Shown here one piece after another: positions 62,431 through 64,000 of a DNA stretch of 64,000 nucleotides. Below the pieces are notes generated by a model that saw nothing but the letters and a program-made list of their open reading frames with translations, had not been told where the DNA came from and did not search any database. The number at the start of each line of letters is the position of its first letter. Positions within the stretch are counted from its first letter, which is position 1. A program made the position numbers and the translations under genes. Source of the DNA: Rhabdophis nuchalis (taxonomy: Eukaryota > Chordata > Lepidosauria > Squamata > Natricidae); assembly GCA_039707465.1 (NCBI GenBank), contig CM077648.1, positions 77,252,119 to 77,316,118 of the forward strand. Reading direction: 5' to 3'.

Positions 62431-64000
62431 CAGGCGGAAAAGATACTAACTAGACCTTCAAATAAAATTTTGCACTGCCTTGTGTAGCCAGTGGAACAGC
62501 CTAAGGATACATGTAATTCTCACATAGCAAGTTTCCCCAGCTGATAATCTGCTTTCTCAGCACCAGTTCAGAACTAGCACCATTGAATGCCTTGCAGTAA
62601 AGCATTCAAGCAATAATCTGGGACTGAGACACCATTGCAAGAGCATCCCATTCACGGTTGGTCCCTCGGGCCATAGCTTCCATTTTTGTATAAGTCAGAA
62701 GGATTCTGATCACACAGCAGCTCTTTCACAGAAACTGTCCCATCCGGAGCAAGCACATGGCTATTATTATTGGATGTTTGATAGCACTCAGTCATGGTTC
62801 CCACTTTAACAGCAGATAGGGGCTGTGGCCATGGGGATCTTTGTACCATTTCATTTCATGCTCAATTTGTGCCTTTTCCTGGATCTGGAGGATTTCTCAG
62901 TCATTCATGCCCTTGCCACCAATTTATTGCATGTGCAATGTATTATACATAGGGCTGCCCACTATATGGTCTAACATGCAGCAGGTGGTTAGATCATAGG
63001 TGCATCAAGGTTTGCCCATGCAGTAATACTACAATTAGAGCTACACTGACTGCCAACTAGCTTCTGGGTACATTTCAAGTGCCCTTTGCCTTGGTATCAT
63101 TGAAACTGCCTTCTCCAAGTTGAATTGAACTGCCCAATCAGATTTAGGAGGGAAGACGTGTTGAGAGATGCCATTTTAGGGATTCCCGATTCAAGTCTTC
63201 TTATTGATAGCTCCTATCATTTGAAATAGCTCGTCCTCAAATATCTGAATCATCTTTTTGTTGGCAAGCCAGAGCAAAAACAAACATGCCTCTTACGAAA
63301 TTCATACTCTGAATGATGGCACAATTGAACTCAATGGTTATTTATTTTATTTAGTTATTTCATTTTTCAAATTTATATACCGCCCTATTCTCCGTGGTAG
63401 GAGTCATATGGTTTTGCTGCAAATCACTCAGTGTCCCTTGAAATGGAATAGCATATAAGTTGTAATAAATATTCAGTTACTGTTATAGACTTTCCTAAGT
63501 TACTTTTGTGGATAATTTATCATTTGTAGTCCACATGTTAAATTATTGGCCTCATTCTACTTCCATGTTGTCAATGTAACTACAATACTGTTATGTTTAC
63601 GTATAACATATTTCATACTGGGTCTCAGATAATGGTTAGACTGCATCATACATTTTCTGTCTTAAGCCTGCTTCTTTCATTTTTTCTTTAGATCAAGGGA
63701 ACTTTCAGACTATTATAAGAGTTCGTTGATATGTAGATGTTCTCTTTCTGCAGCTTATTTTCTCTCCTGATGTTCAGTATGCCTAGTCTAAATGTGAACT
63801 ATTAACCATGAACTACGAATATATTTCTATCAGCAATTACAGATGAAGTTTACAGTTTTATTTTATTCAGTAAATCATATGCACTTTGCTTTTTGTGTGG
63901 AGTTTAGTTATGCAGTATATGAGTTTAAGATTAATCTGAACCATGAACTAAGGCAGAAAAAGCACAATCACGATGTATCCAATTTGGATACACTTTTTGA
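62431..64000. other. Intron 12 (continues), old LINE relics
   Basis: No exon was found. At 62890-63250 (+) the broken reading ELHWLPTSFWVHFK-like matches the L2/CR1 C-terminus with stops. 63345-63400 has a TATACCGCCCTATTC motif, an L2/SINE 3' end on the minus strand. The rest is unassigned. Confidence 0.45.

Noticed and set aside
63680..63740. ZDHHC17 exon 13 candidate after TTTTCTTTAG
   Set aside because: The following sequence does not encode the expected RKPVRSKHCG block and soon meets stops; the DHHC exon must lie beyond the window.

Overview
The window is eukaryotic nuclear DNA from a squamate reptile, most likely a snake. The evidence is one split vertebrate gene with highly conserved exons, set among CR1, L2, RTE/BovB, L1-type, DIRS and Penelope retroelements, many short hAT foldback elements and long microsatellites. 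The snake call rests on repeat style and is an inference.

The only host gene I can support is ZDHHC17 (HIP14), an ankyrin-repeat palmitoyltransferase, on the + strand. Exon 1 (11899-11961) lies in a CpG-rich promoter region. Exons 2-12 follow at 25657, 30359, 34332, 36145, 37621, 39371, 49281, 49703, 58902, 59822 and 61294. Together they give 1,299 nt, or 433 codons, all in frame. They encode the N-terminal tail, the ankyrin domain, four membrane segments and the start of the cysteine-rich domain. The DHHC exon and the rest of the gene lie beyond 64000. Intron 10 is a minor-spliceosome AT-AC intron.

Layout: 1-1440 is a pyrimidine-rich tetranucleotide array. 1460-9570 holds CR1 pieces, including one long copy with an open ORF1, a broken ORF2 and a 5' region made of 100-bp tandem units. 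9600-11550 holds hAT MITEs, the last with an internal 57-bp minisatellite just upstream of the ZDHHC17 promoter. Intron 1 carries L2 copies and MITEs. Intron 2 carries a long hairpin and an ORF1-only L1 element with an intact ORF. Intron 3 carries a second retroposon of about 2.1 kb. Intron 7 carries an RTE relic, a tRNA-derived SINE and MITEs. Intron 9 (9 kb) holds a decayed DIRS element, then a nest of Penelope fragments and hammerhead ribozyme motifs, then a non-LTR fragment.

The most notable structure is at about 55470-58290. Three complete hammerhead cores and one partial core share the same loop, and their stems vary by compensating changes. At least two are preceded by tRNA-like sequence with a B box. 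Their stem III strands are self-complementary, as in small hammerheads thought to work as dimers. They sit among Penelope-like fragments in opposite orientations, inside a large imperfect inverted repeat. All element families here were judged by eye; no database search was run.
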